Positions 8,935 through 17,569 of a stretch of DNA of 64,000 bases are shown here, piece by piece (position 1 is the first letter of the stretch; each line of letters begins with the position of its first letter). The notes beneath the pieces were generated by a model. The model ran no database searches. It saw nothing but the letters and a program-made list of their open reading frames with translations, and was not told the origin of the DNA. The stretch is from Bacillus sp. Marseille-P3661 (GTDB lineage: Bacteria > Bacillota > Bacilli > Bacillales > Bacillaceae_J). The position numbers were made by a program, and so were the translations under genes. The DNA lies in contig NZ_LT965954.1 of assembly GCF_900240995.1 (NCBI RefSeq), forward strand, positions 1,091,135-1,155,134. Direction: 5' to 3'.

Positions 8935-10179
8935 TTGACTGAAACATTATTAATAAATTTTCTTTTTTTACTTATACCAGCCTTAGCTTATCTTATCTTT
9001 TTTGAAAACAAATTTCATTTCAACCACAATAGCATACATATTACCGTATTCTCAGCAGTTTCAATGATTCTTTGCATGTCCTTCCCCATTCGTCTAGAGT
9101 TGGGATTTATTTTTGATTTACGCTATATTCCCTTTATTATCGTTTCGCTTTTTAGCGGATACAAAGCTACCTTCCCCTTATTTATCGTTTTGAATCTTTA
9201 TCGTTTGTATATTGGTGGGGATGGTGTATTGCTATCCTTCTTATTTTCAACACTTATTTTTAGTGTAGTGCCCTTATTTAGTAAGAAGTTTATAAATCTA
9301 GACACCCAAAAACGTATATTAACTGCAGGAAGTATCACTTTTGTAACGTTTACTATTTATCTATTTATTTATAGCACCCTACTGGAGACAGTATCCAAAA
9401 CGTTTTGGATGAATGCTTTTAGTATGCTTTTCATTTATGTTATTGGAATCATCGTTATTCTGTCATTAATAGAGAAAATTATCGATAATGTGAAAACTCG
9501 CGAAAAGCTCGTCGATACAGAAAGATTGAATGTTCTAAGCGAACTGGCTGCAAGTATTTCACATGAAATAAGAAATCCATTAACTGTTACCAAAGGGTTT
9601 CTACAACTTTTAAATAATTCAACTAATATAACTAATGATGAAAAAAGATATGTTGATTTTTCATTACAAGAATTAAAACGTGCCGAAAAAATTGTAAGTG
9701 ACTTTCTGTCGCTAGCCAAGCCACAAGCAGAAAATATGGTCAGTACTAACCTAAAAGAAGAAATAGAATATGTAAATAATATCATGATTCCATATGCCAA
9801 TATCCATCAAGTGGATCTGCAGTATAATTTTAATAATACCCTTACTAAAAGGTTTGATAAAAATCAAATTCAGCAGACTTTAATAAACTTATATAAAAAT
9901 GGTATTGAGTCTATGAAAGACAAAGGCGGTACTCTTACAATCAATGTATCGCAACAAAAAAATAAAATAATTATTAAAATAACTGATACAGGAATTGGAA
10001 TGACAAAAGAAGAAATAATGCGGATAGGAAAGCCTTACTATTCTACTAAACAAGAAGGCACAGGGCTTGGCATGATGGTCGTTTATAGCACAATTAATAA
10101 GCTCAAAGGAAAAATAGAAGTAAATAGTGAAAAAGGGAAAGGAACAACTTTTTTAATAACTATACCGGTTAACAATTAA
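8935..10179 (+). CDS. Membrane sensor histidine kinase with 5TM-LYT-type sensor
   Basis: This protein of about 414 residues resembles sporulation-type orphan kinases. Residues 1-185 hold five or six membrane segments with the FDLRYIPFIIVSLFSGYKA pattern of 5TMR-LYT sensor domains. The dimerisation H-box is ASISHEIRNPLTVTKGF (His near 210). The ATP-binding domain follows, with N-box NLYKNGIESM, G1 box DTGIGM and G2 box GTGLGM. AAAGGAG precedes the TTG at 8935, so the upstream 33 residues from 8836 are probably untranslated. No response regulator is adjacent, which fits a phosphorelay input kinase such as those feeding Spo0F; that link is inference. Confidence 0.9.
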   Translation: MTETLLINFLFLLIPALAYLIFFENKFHFNHNSIHITVFSAVSMILCMSFPIRLELGFIFDLRYIPFIIVSLFSGYKATFPLFIVLNLYRLYIGGDGVLLSFLFSTLIFSVVPLFSKKFINLDTQKRILTAGSITFVTFTIYLFIYSTLLETVSKTFWMNAFSMLFIYVIGIIVILSLIEKIIDNVKTREKLVDTERLNVLSELAASISHEIRNPLTVTKGFLQLLNNSTNITNDEKRYVDFSLQELKRAEKIVSDFLSLAKPQAENMVSTNLKEEIEYVNNIMIPYANIHQVDLQYNFNNTLTKRFDKNQIQQTLINLYKNGIESMKDKGGTLTINVSQQKNKIIIKITDTGIGMTKEEIMRIGKPYYSTKQEGTGLGMMVVYSTINKLKGKIEVNSEKGKGTTFLITIPVNN

Positions 10180-10197
10180 TAATAACAATCAATCTAT

Positions 10198-10241
10198 GGG
10201 GTAGATGACCTTTGTATTTTACAATGTCATTTACCCCTATT
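10198..10241 (+). terminator. Stem-loop terminator after the kinase gene
   Basis: GGGGTAGATGAC at 10198-10209 pairs with GTCATTTACCCC at 10226-10237 (one G-U pair) and is followed by TATTT. It separates the kinase gene from the PilZ-like gene. Confidence 0.7.
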
Positions 10242-10461
10242 TCCTTTCCAGGAGTTACCTTCAAAATTTAAAAGGCACTTTTCTTCCATACAAATTAAAA
10301 ATGCAGAGTAGCTCTGATCGGACCTATTCTAAATATTTAATACTCTTAGGATTCTAGGAAGTAATTGATATTTTTAAAAAAATCCCCCAAAAAATTCCCT
10401 CAAATTTCGAAATATGTAATAAAAATATTGGAAGTTAATCCATTCGGTGGAGGTTTTAAAG

Positions 10462-10848
10462 TTGATTAATAGACGTGGTTCCAATAAGAGACTAATTTTA
10501 AATAATCCATTAAAAGGTAGTTTGAGTATACATAAATTTCAAGAAAAAAAGGTTCCTAATAAAACAAGTTTAATAAAAGTTAATCATATTTCCGTTAACG
10601 GTTTTCAGTTTTCATCAAACTTAAAATTCCCTATCGATTCACGAATAAAATTATTATTTAAACTGCAATTGCTAGGTCAAACACATGATCTCTATGGAGA
10701 AGTGGTTTGGAGAAAACAAGTAACAAGCAAGAAATTTCATTATGGTGTTAAATTAACTAAAGCACAAATTGGTTACATAAAAACTATCCTCACGTTAACT
10801 GGAGAACTGAATAATAAAAATTCCCGGAAGTTTATTGAAGTTTCTTAA
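10462..10848 (+). CDS. PilZ-like domain protein
   Basis: This 128-residue basic protein has a beta-rich core, KVNHISVNGFQFSS then HDLYGEVVWRKQ and FHYGVKL, which fits the PilZ fold. Classical c-di-GMP binding needs RxxxR and (D/N)xSxxG. Here the second motif reads HISVNG, with His in place of Asp/Asn, and the N-terminal arginines are spaced irregularly (RRGSNKR), so ligand binding is uncertain. GGTGGAGG upstream supports TTG 10462; the GTG at 10447 overlaps that site. A GGDEF protein is encoded at 55.0 kb. The neighbouring sensor kinase is separated by a terminator. Confidence 0.6.
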   Translation: MINRRGSNKRLILNNPLKGSLSIHKFQEKKVPNKTSLIKVNHISVNGFQFSSNLKFPIDSRIKLLFKLQLLGQTHDLYGEVVWRKQVTSKKFHYGVKLTKAQIGYIKTILTLTGELNNKNSRKFIEVS

Positions 10849-10913
10849 ACATTTAATTTTGTTATTCATCATGACTATCATCACAACGGTCCAAGTATTT
10901 ATGGGTGGATTAA

Positions 10914-11786
10914 CTAATGAATATTATGCTTTTTGAAGTTACCACCTTTAACTTCTGCTACATCATATACAATAACAAAGGCATTCTCATCAATTTCGCG
11001 AATGATTTCTTTCATTTTGCTTTCTTCTAAGCGGTTAATTACACAAGTAATTTCTTTAAATTGTTCATTTGAATAACCGCCTTCAGCTAGTTTATAAGTT
11101 GCGCCGCGGCCTAAACGGTCACGTATTGTTTCTACCATTAGCTCTGGTTGAGTTGTGATAATCTTAAAGGTTTTAGAACCACTTAAACCTTCCTCCACTA
11201 TATGAATAACTTTTGAGGCGATGAAATACGCGATTGCCGAAAGAAATGCTCCCTGTAGACCGAATACGGTGGAAACAAAAATAAATACAAATAAATTTAA
11301 AAATAAAATAAGATCACTTGTGCCAAATGGTAATTTTCTTGAAAGAAGTACAGCTAACATATCAATTCCATCCAGTGCGCCTCCATTCCGTAACGCTAAC
11401 CCCATACCAAAACCAATGATAATACCGCCAACAACCGTTACTAACAACGTATCACCTTGAATAATTGTCGTGACGTGGTGCATAAGGATTGTTCCGATAG
11501 CAAGTGAAGCAATACCTATTACCGAATAAACCGCAAAGCTTTTTCCAATTTGTTTATATCCTAAAAAGATGAATGGGATGTTAAGAACTGCGATGAGTAA
11601 TCCTAAAGGCAATCCAACTAGTTGTGAACCAACGATACTCAGCCCTGTTACACCACCGTCAGACACATCGTTTGGTATTAATACTGATTCTAGTCCGTAT
11701 GCAGTTATAAAACCGCCAATAATAATCAATAGTGCTCGTGAAACCAATTTCAGTTTATTGGACTTTCGCTTTTTAATTACGCTCAC
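10914..11786 (-). CDS. YitT family membrane protein (DUF161 + DUF2179)
   Basis: This 290-residue protein has the usual YitT layout. About five or six membrane helices span residues 15-195, including the GGFITAYGLESVLIPNDVSD and ALRNGGALDGIDML signatures. A C-terminal soluble DUF2179 domain covers about 205-285 (FKIITTQPELMVETIRDRLG, then GGYSNEQFKEITCVINR). Function is unknown; the soluble domain resembles ligand-binding ACT/PII-like folds in overall length. The gene appears monocistronic, with its 5' region at 11787-11880 AT-rich. Bacillus genomes carry several paralogues, so a specific gene name cannot be given. Confidence 0.9.
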   Translation of the reverse strand: MSVIKKRKSNKLKLVSRALLIIIGGFITAYGLESVLIPNDVSDGGVTGLSIVGSQLVGLPLGLLIAVLNIPFIFLGYKQIGKSFAVYSVIGIASLAIGTILMHHVTTIIQGDTLLVTVVGGIIIGFGMGLALRNGGALDGIDMLAVLLSRKLPFGTSDLILFLNLFVFIFVSTVFGLQGAFLSAIAYFIASKVIHIVEEGLSGSKTFKIITTQPELMVETIRDRLGRGATYKLAEGGYSNEQFKEITCVINRLEESKMKEIIREIDENAFVIVYDVAEVKGGNFKKHNIH

Positions 11787-11950
11787 TTTAAAATACCTCG
11801 TTTCAAACTTTTTTCATTCTATCTTCACTACTTTTCATTCGTTACCACTACCCCATTATTATATTAATATCTCTTTTATTAAGCAAAAATAAGAGAAATA
11901 CACTATTGATTGATTGAGAAAGAAAAATAATCCTATTATAACAAACTCAG

Positions 11951-11980
11951 AAAAGACCAAATCAAATGATTTGGTCTTTT
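11951..11980. terminator. Terminator downstream of uppP
   Basis: AAAAGACCAAATCA at 11951-11964 pairs perfectly with TGATTTGGTCTTTT at 11967-11980. It lies just past the uppP stop, and the self-complementary A/T ends give U-runs in either direction. Confidence 0.75.
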
Positions 11981-12015
11981 CTTTTTTATTTAACATCATA
12001 TCCAATATCTTTTCC

Positions 12016-12846
12016 TTAAAAGTAAAAGATATAAATCGCAAGCGCTAATACAATGCGATAAATAGCAAATGGCGTTAGCTTAATTCTATTTATAAGCTTT
12101 AAAAAGAAACGAATAGATATTAGTGCAAATACAAAAGCGCTAATAAAGCCTGCAATAAAAAAAGGAATAGCATCTACAGTGAAATATTGCCAGTTTTTTA
12201 ATAAGGATAAACCACTAGCCCCAGCCATAATTGGAACAGCCATAATAAATGTGAAGTCTGCAGCTGCTCGATGACTCATTCCCAGTAATACCCCTCCGGA
12301 TATTGTCGAACCTGATCTAGAAAAACCTGGCCAAAGTGAAAGGCATTGAATGCACCCAACAAGAAAAGCTTGCTTATAAGATATCTCATCCACTGTCTGC
12401 ACCATTGAATTCCTAGAGCTGAATCTGTCAGCAACTAACATCAATACTGCACCAACCACTAGTCCTATTAAAACAGTCGTAAGCGAAAATAAGTGTTCAT
12501 CGATATAATCTTCAAATAAAACGCCTAATATTCCGGCTGGAAGTAAACCAACAATTACTTGGGATAACTTCAAACGTTTTGTCTTTGGCCCGGCTTTTTT
12601 ATTGAGATTTTTTAATCCTAATAAATCAATAAAACGATCTTTAAAGACCACTACAACTGCTAAGATAGAACCAAGCTGTATAACAATTTTGAATGTATTT
12701 GCTACATATTTTGTTAAAAATTGTTCGGATTGCAACCACATATCATCTACAATTATCATATGCCCAGTTGATGAAACGGGAGCAAACTCAGTTAACCCCT
12801 CTACTAATCCTAGAATAATTGCTTTTAAAATCGTAATAATATCCAT
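12016..12846 (-). CDS. uppP: Undecaprenyl-diphosphatase UppP (BacA)
   Basis: This 276-residue integral membrane enzyme removes one phosphate from undecaprenyl diphosphate to recycle the lipid carrier for peptidoglycan and teichoic acids; extra copies give bacitracin resistance. The two hallmark motifs are present: EGLTEFAPVSSTGH near residues 16-29, with the catalytic glutamates, and PGFSRSGSTISGG near 174-186, with the catalytic Ser/Arg. Length and seven to eight helices match the family. AAGGGGATTAGGC precedes the ATG. It is monocistronic, with a terminator at 11951. Confidence 0.97.
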   Translation of the reverse strand: MDIITILKAIILGLVEGLTEFAPVSSTGHMIIVDDMWLQSEQFLTKYVANTFKIVIQLGSILAVVVVFKDRFIDLLGLKNLNKKAGPKTKRLKLSQVIVGLLPAGILGVLFEDYIDEHLFSLTTVLIGLVVGAVLMLVADRFSSRNSMVQTVDEISYKQAFLVGCIQCLSLWPGFSRSGSTISGGVLLGMSHRAAADFTFIMAVPIMAGASGLSLLKNWQYFTVDAIPFFIAGFISAFVFALISIRFFLKLINRIKLTPFAIYRIVLALAIYIFYF

Positions 12847-13196
12847 GCCTAATCCCCTTAATTCTAATTTTATCCATTAACATACATGCTAGAACAACCT
12901 ATATACTAAGCTATTTTATAATAGCCTACAAACATGAAAAAGTCTCTATGTAATCCATCTGCAAAACAATTGTAACTTAGCCTTTTTATTTATCATCTTT
13001 ATAATTTATGTTTACTGTCCCCTTTGCAGTATACTATGCAAATTAAAGTGTACAAATTCCTATTGTCTCCTCCTCACTATTAGATTATAAAATGTAAATC
13101 TTAATATTCTGTTCATCAATTCCTTAAGATTTTATGAACTAAAAAAACACCTGGCTTCTAGATGCACCAGATGTCTTTTTATATATAAAAAGAAAA
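12847..13196. other. Intergenic region with one terminator
   Basis: This is AT-rich sequence between uppP and the double P-loop ATPase gene. Apart from the terminator at 13141-13180 and presumably the uppP promoter, I see no gene, repeat or recognisable motif on either strand. Confidence 0.5.
13141..13180 (-). terminator. Terminator of the double P-loop ATPase gene
   Basis: ACACCTGG at 13147-13154 pairs with CCAGATGT at 13167-13174 (one mismatch). On the minus strand it is followed by a run of seven T, directly downstream of the gene ending at 13197. Confidence 0.65.
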
Positions 13197-14294
13197 TTAT
13201 CGTTTCTGAGCGATACTCTCAATCTCTGCTCGTAACTCCGCTTTAAGTTGCTCAACGATTGAAAAATCCATTGCTTCAATATAATAAGATTCTAATTCAT
13301 CACGGAGCTGTTTTGCGTCTGAAAGAAGGGAAAGAGCCGCTTGCATTCTTTCTCGATAGCGTCCACTTATTTCTTTAATCTCTTCCGCATATTTTTCATC
13401 TGTTCCTGGCACGATCGCTCTTTCATACATATCGATAATTTCGTCGCTTTCTTTTTCAGGAAAATATTCATGCGGAGCTGTACTATCAAAGATTGCAAAT
13501 CCTAACTCACGAACAATAACCATGTCTAAGCTGTTTGGATCAAAGCCACAATGATAAATTTCTACATCCAACCCGCGATCTTCCGCACTTTTAGCAAGCT
13601 TTTTTAACATCGTTGACTTCCCAGAACCAGGCCGGCCTTTGATAAAATACCGTTTCGCTAAACCTTCAGTGATATTAGGCACAAAATCAACCGCGCCTTC
13701 TGGAGTTGCTGCGCCAAGGAATCTGCGACGGACATCAGGCTGTTTATTTAAGTTAATTTCACCAAAAAGTTTAGCAATTAACTCTTCAGTTAAAGCGTTT
13801 GCTTCATCAAAATTCATGTTCTTAATATAAATTTCTTCCCATTCATCATGCACCTTAAGAGCTTGCCAAAAAGTATCATAAGCACTTTGAAATGTTTCAG
13901 CTATCTTACTGTTTAGCTTTAAAATTTCATCTTTATGTTGAACCAATTTCGCTGAATCCCAAGCTACTCCTAGATTGACATACTCGTCAATCACACCTGG
14001 CGCTTTAGGCTCAATAACATGTGGTGCCGTTCCATCTACAATTCCTACGTTCAGCTTTTTAATGATCACACCATCAATAGAATGGTTATCAGATGAACAA
14101 TGTAATAATTCGATATCATACCCCTTGTTTAACCATTCTTCACCGATATCTTTCATCATTGATGATTTACCAGTTCCCGGTCCACCTTTAAGTATAAAAA
14201 GACGATCTAATCCTTGTAAATTAGATTCATATAAATTATGAAATCCTCGAGCTGTATTACCACCAGCATAATAATTTAAAATTTTTCCGGACAT
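13197..14294 (-). CDS. Duplicated P-loop ATPase (PRK06851-type)
   Basis: This protein of about 365 residues is built from two homologous nucleotide-binding halves. The first has Walker A GGPGTGKSSMM near residue 36; the second has GRPGSGKSTML near residue 220. Each is followed by a matching block (IELLHCSSDNHSIDGVII versus VEIYHCGFDPNSLDMVIV, then VGIVDGTAPH versus FAIFDSTAPH). This internal duplication is typical of a Firmicute family of unknown function. ATG 14294 is preferred because GGGGAGTG lies six bases upstream; the GTG-containing extension to 14309 is less likely. It is monocistronic, with no partner gene. Confidence 0.8.
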   Translation of the reverse strand: MSGKILNYYAGGNTARGFHNLYESNLQGLDRLFILKGGPGTGKSSMMKDIGEEWLNKGYDIELLHCSSDNHSIDGVIIKKLNVGIVDGTAPHVIEPKAPGVIDEYVNLGVAWDSAKLVQHKDEILKLNSKIAETFQSAYDTFWQALKVHDEWEEIYIKNMNFDEANALTEELIAKLFGEINLNKQPDVRRRFLGAATPEGAVDFVPNITEGLAKRYFIKGRPGSGKSTMLKKLAKSAEDRGLDVEIYHCGFDPNSLDMVIVRELGFAIFDSTAPHEYFPEKESDEIIDMYERAIVPGTDEKYAEEIKEISGRYRERMQAALSLLSDAKQLRDELESYYIEAMDFSIVEQLKAELRAEIESIAQKR

Positions 14295-14598
14295 GTAAAC
14301 ACTCCCCATATAGCATTTTGTAATAATCGATCTACCAAGTCTGAATAATCTGGGTTTCTCGATATTTAATCATGCCTAAGAACCTATTTTACCAACTGAA
14401 CTAACTTTATTGGTGACACTATAAATTATGTTTGAACAGTCAATAGGTGAATGTCTATATCATTAAATTTTTTTATATTTCTTATATGATTAATAAACAT
14501 TCTAATTACACATACTAGTTGCGTTCGCAATGTTTACTAAATTTACCTGAATATAAAAGGTTAAATAAAACCTAAACCCAAAAAAGGGGGACCATTTT
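14295..14598. other. Intergenic region between divergent genes
   Basis: AT-rich sequence that must hold the promoters of the ATPase gene (minus strand) and the small membrane-protein gene (plus strand). I saw no convincing structured element. Confidence 0.4.
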
Positions 14599-15081
14599 AT
14601 GACACCCATCATTATACGGTTAGTGCTAGTTATCACTTCTTGGGCCTCTTTATTACTTCTGCCAAGAAGATCATTTGCTAAATTTTTGCCTGTAACATTA
14701 TTTACTTCATTACTTGTATTATTTTTAAGCGCTTTATCCTTGCGTTATCATTTTTGGGTTGTAAAAGGCGGCTTAAAAGGAAAATTAGCCACTGACTTAT
14801 CTTTCATTTTTGGACCATTCTTTGCCGGCTCATTATGGGTATTCCATTTTACGTTTGGTCGTTTTAAACGTTATATCATAGCAAATGCTGCCATGAACCT
14901 TTTTCTAGCTTATCCTGCTAATAAAATTTTCCAGAAATTAAATGTATACAAGTTAGTGAACTTTAAGTCAATTCATGTTTTTTTAACTTATATTGGTTAT
15001 GCAGTTATCATTTATGGCTACCAACTCCTTTTAGATCAAGCAAATTCTAAATCAGTATTCATCCGAAAACTTTTTACGTAG
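14599..15081 (+). CDS. Conserved four-helix membrane protein of unknown function
   Basis: This 160-residue protein has hydrophobic segments near residues 4-20, 28-46, 68-84 and 128-145, separated by basic loops such as RRSFAKF and FGRFKRY, so it is probably a four-helix inner membrane protein. The ribosome site AAAAAGGGGGACC is strong. The pattern resembles small Bacillus membrane proteins without assigned roles; I do not recognise a named family. It converges on the YczE-like gene, with a shared terminator at 15126-15168. Confidence 0.7.
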   Translation: MTPIIIRLVLVITSWASLLLLPRRSFAKFLPVTLFTSLLVLFLSALSLRYHFWVVKGGLKGKLATDLSFIFGPFFAGSLWVFHFTFGRFKRYIIANAAMNLFLAYPANKIFQKLNVYKLVNFKSIHVFLTYIGYAVIIYGYQLLLDQANSKSVFIRKLFT

Positions 15082-15125
15082 TTCAAATCAGGTGCGGTGA
15101 GACTTTTCAGCAATAAAACCATATA

Positions 15126-15168
15126 AAAAACACTCGGATTCAAGAATGTATAGGATCCAAGTGTTTTA
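15126..15168. terminator. Bidirectional terminator between convergent genes
   Basis: AAAAACACTCGGATTC pairs imperfectly with GATCCAAGTGTTTT, with A-rich and T-rich flanks, between the ends of the membrane-protein gene (15081) and the YczE-like gene (15239). Confidence 0.7.
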
Positions 15169-15238
15169 TATCTCTAATCTTTAATTAAAAAAAGTATAGT
15201 CCAGCTAGTACACAGCACAGATTTTTTGAGAGAAATAA

Positions 15239-15919
15239 TTAGACTTCCCCTTCCCGCACCTGTACCCAATGTTGCAGGTTTTTTTGATAATGACCGATAA
15301 GCCAGCCAAGAATTTTCCCGATAAAATATGCTGCCAGCAATGTACCTATTCCGATTGAGCCTAATGATTGAATGGATAATAAACATACCATACCAGCTAC
15401 AGATACATTAATAAAATCACTTATAATCTTCGCTTTACTAAACTTTAACTGAAATCGCTCGCTTATAGCATATGTTAACGCATCATAAGGCATTAACGGA
15501 AGTTTTGCCGTTATATAACCTAGTAAACCGAGAGCCACAACTAATAAACTAAGCAATAAATATATACTGCGAACAACTATTGATTCAGGTGTAGGGAATA
15601 TTTGCAAGATTAATAGGGTTCCATCCATAAAAAAGCCAAATAAAAAAGCAATAATTAATTGCACGGCAAATTCTTTTAAGTCAAGCCGTTTGTTTAAAAT
15701 GACCTGAATTAGAATAAATAAAACATTCGCAAACACTGTAGTAGCACCTACAGAGATGCCGGTCGATAGTGTAATGGCAACGGCTAGTGATGATACAGGT
15801 GATACACCAAACCCCGCCTCAATCGAAAAGCTAACTCCAAGCGCTAAAATAAATAAGCCGAGCACGTACAATGCAAATTGTTTCAATGTAACATTTAGAT
15901 GGTTCATACTATCCTTCAC
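15239..15919 (-). CDS. YczE/YyaS-type integral membrane protein
   Basis: This 226-residue, five- to six-helix membrane protein has the opening typical of the YczE group: FALYVLGLFILALGVSFSI, then EAGFGVSPVSSLAVAI. Another family landmark, KLPLMPYDALTYAISER, lies near residue 143. In B. subtilis, YczE is needed for lipopeptide synthesis by an unknown mechanism; other members have no known function. The start may be GTG 15919 or ATG 15907, since upstream GAAGGA supports either weakly. No biosynthetic cluster is nearby. Confidence 0.8.
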   Translation of the reverse strand: MKDSMNHLNVTLKQFALYVLGLFILALGVSFSIEAGFGVSPVSSLAVAITLSTGISVGATTVFANVLFILIQVILNKRLDLKEFAVQLIIAFLFGFFMDGTLLILQIFPTPESIVVRSIYLLLSLLVVALGLLGYITAKLPLMPYDALTYAISERFQLKFSKAKIISDFINVSVAGMVCLLSIQSLGSIGIGTLLAAYFIGKILGWLIGHYQKNLQHWVQVREGEV

Positions 15920-16015
15920 TTTCTTCCAATAATTTCAAACCCCAAAAATAAAGTATTAATATAATTATATCAAACTTGTATATGTTTTACTGTAATGTCG
16001 TATTCAAAGATAGTA

Positions 16016-16342
16016 TTAAAGGAAGAATCGTAGAACCATTAATGAAATAATGCCAGCTAATACGGTAGCCAATAAACTGCGTGTTTTAATGGCTATTAAA
16101 AAAGTAGGAATGGCTGCCAATAGCTCAAGATTGCGGAAGGATAGTGAAACATTAGTTCCATCCATTAATATTTCCTGACCAACCAGCGCAGCCATAACAG
16201 AAATCGGAATAAAACTTAGCCAGCGTGTTCCCCACTCTGGTAACTCAAACCGACTAAGTACCATAAGTGGCAGCACTCTCGGAATAAATGTAACAATAGC
16301 TGTGCCTAAAATGATTAGAAATATATCCCATCTTACTTCCAT
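16016..16342 (-). CDS. azlD: AzlD family branched-chain amino acid exporter subunit
   Basis: This 108-residue protein has four hydrophobic segments and is the small partner of AzlC. The family pattern VTFIPRVLPLMVLSRFELPE and the Leu/Ile-rich C-terminus are clear. AzlC and AzlD together export branched-chain amino acids, and in B. subtilis azlC/azlD mutations give 4-azaleucine resistance. The start overlaps the azlC stop by 10 bp, showing translational coupling in one operon. Confidence 0.92.
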   Translation of the reverse strand: MEVRWDIFLIILGTAIVTFIPRVLPLMVLSRFELPEWGTRWLSFIPISVMAALVGQEILMDGTNVSLSFRNLELLAAIPTFLIAIKTRSLLATVLAGIISLMVLRFFL

Positions 16343-17067
16343 TTTTCAATCACCATCCCAATAGTTGAAGCAATAATTGTTGCCATAATTACACCTAATG
16401 AGGCGGAAAACATCGCACTAATCCCAACTGCTATAATAATTGCAATGATAGCGACAACAATATCCAGTTTTATTTTACGGCGGCTTACCATTGCAAGTAC
16501 AAGTAGACCGATAAACATAGCAGGTAGTGCATAATCCAAGCCGTATTTTTCCGGGTCCGAAATCCATTGACCAAAATAAGCGCCAGCTACATTCGCAAAC
16601 ACCCAGTTTAAATAAGCTGTTATATTTAAGCCATGCATCCACTTCTCATTAATTGATTTCTGTTTCATGGCTTTATTGATCGCAACACCAAATGTTTCAT
16701 CAGTTAGCAATGTCCCAACAAGCATATTTTTGAGTGGAGACAAATGCCTAAAATACGGTGAAAGTGCTGCACTTAGTAAAATATGACGAAGATTCACAAA
16801 GAAAATTGTTATAATAATAGCAGTAGCAGAGCTATTTGCAGCAATCATACCAGCTGCAATAAATTGAGCTGATCCCGCATAAAGAATGAAACTTAATAGC
16901 ACAATTTCAAATATGCTTAGGCCTGCTGTTTTTTCAACAACGCCCGCAGCAAATCCAATACTTAAATAACCTAACAGCGTTGGAATACAGTCTTTAACAC
17001 CTTGTAGAAAAGTATCCTCACTCTTAGGTTTCACCGCTGGGTTTATCTGGTCATTTACGAGACCCAT
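16333..17067 (-). CDS. azlC: AzlC family branched-chain amino acid exporter, large subunit
   Basis: This 244-residue membrane protein has the AzlC landmarks IPTLLGYLSIGFAAGVV near residue 30, the SFILYAGSAQFIAAGMI segment near 58-75 and the FFVNLRHILLSAALSPY block near 90. It should form the LIV exporter with AzlD, which overlaps its 3' end. AAAAGGAGGGGATTAT is an excellent ribosome site before the ATG. In B. subtilis azlCD is controlled by the Lrp-like AzlB, but no regulator gene is next to it here. Confidence 0.94.
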   Translation of the reverse strand: MGLVNDQINPAVKPKSEDTFLQGVKDCIPTLLGYLSIGFAAGVVEKTAGLSIFEIVLLSFILYAGSAQFIAAGMIAANSSATAIIITIFFVNLRHILLSAALSPYFRHLSPLKNMLVGTLLTDETFGVAINKAMKQKSINEKWMHGLNITAYLNWVFANVAGAYFGQWISDPEKYGLDYALPAMFIGLLVLAMVSRRKIKLDIVVAIIAIIIAVGISAMFSASLGVIMATIIASTIGMVIEKWK

Positions 17068-17569
17068 ATAATCCCCTCCTTTTAGAGCTTTATTAAAATC
17101 CCTTTATGCATTCCGTAGCAAACTTTCCCAATTAATTATATAACTATAATTTCGCTTATTTAAGTCATAGTAGTAATTATAATTACCACTACCACTATTA
17201 TCAATCTTTTTGAGTTTGATTGTTTCCTAGAAGCTTAATACTGGTAATAGATGCAAACAGTTCTAAAGGCATTATGACAATGCGATATTTTTCGGACATA
17301 TAATCCCTTGGCTTGTTAAAATAAACACCTTTATTGAGCAGTAATGCTCCTGTTTTTTTTATTGCTATAAATCTAATACAAATACAATATACGAAAATTG
17401 GTACTATATTCTTTTCTAAAAGTACTCTTTTCTCTGTACGTTAACTGAAGTATAATCTTTTTATGTGTGTTTTAAATTTTCGAGAAAAGAATCAAGCTTT
17501 TTTTAATGAAATTCATATACGAATATAAATTCAGTTTTATATAAAGAGTCTAGAAAAGGAGGCCACCAC
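17068..17569. other. 500-bp intergenic region with a decayed minus-strand reading frame
   Basis: This gap lies between divergent azlC and yfmM and must hold both promoters. On the minus strand from about 17450 to 17210 one frame stays open and reads protein-like (GALLLNKGVYFNKPRDYMSE, then YRIVIMPLELFASI). It has no good start except an internal ATG giving 32 residues. It may be the remnant of a small membrane-protein gene. A hairpin GAGCA/TGCTC followed by a T-run lies at 17335-17360 on the plus strand. I saw no T-box or other known riboswitch. Confidence 0.3.

Noticed and set aside
17068-17569. T-box or other riboswitch upstream of azlC
   Set aside because: No T-box sequence (TGGNACCGCG) and no specifier-type stem was found upstream of the azlC start.
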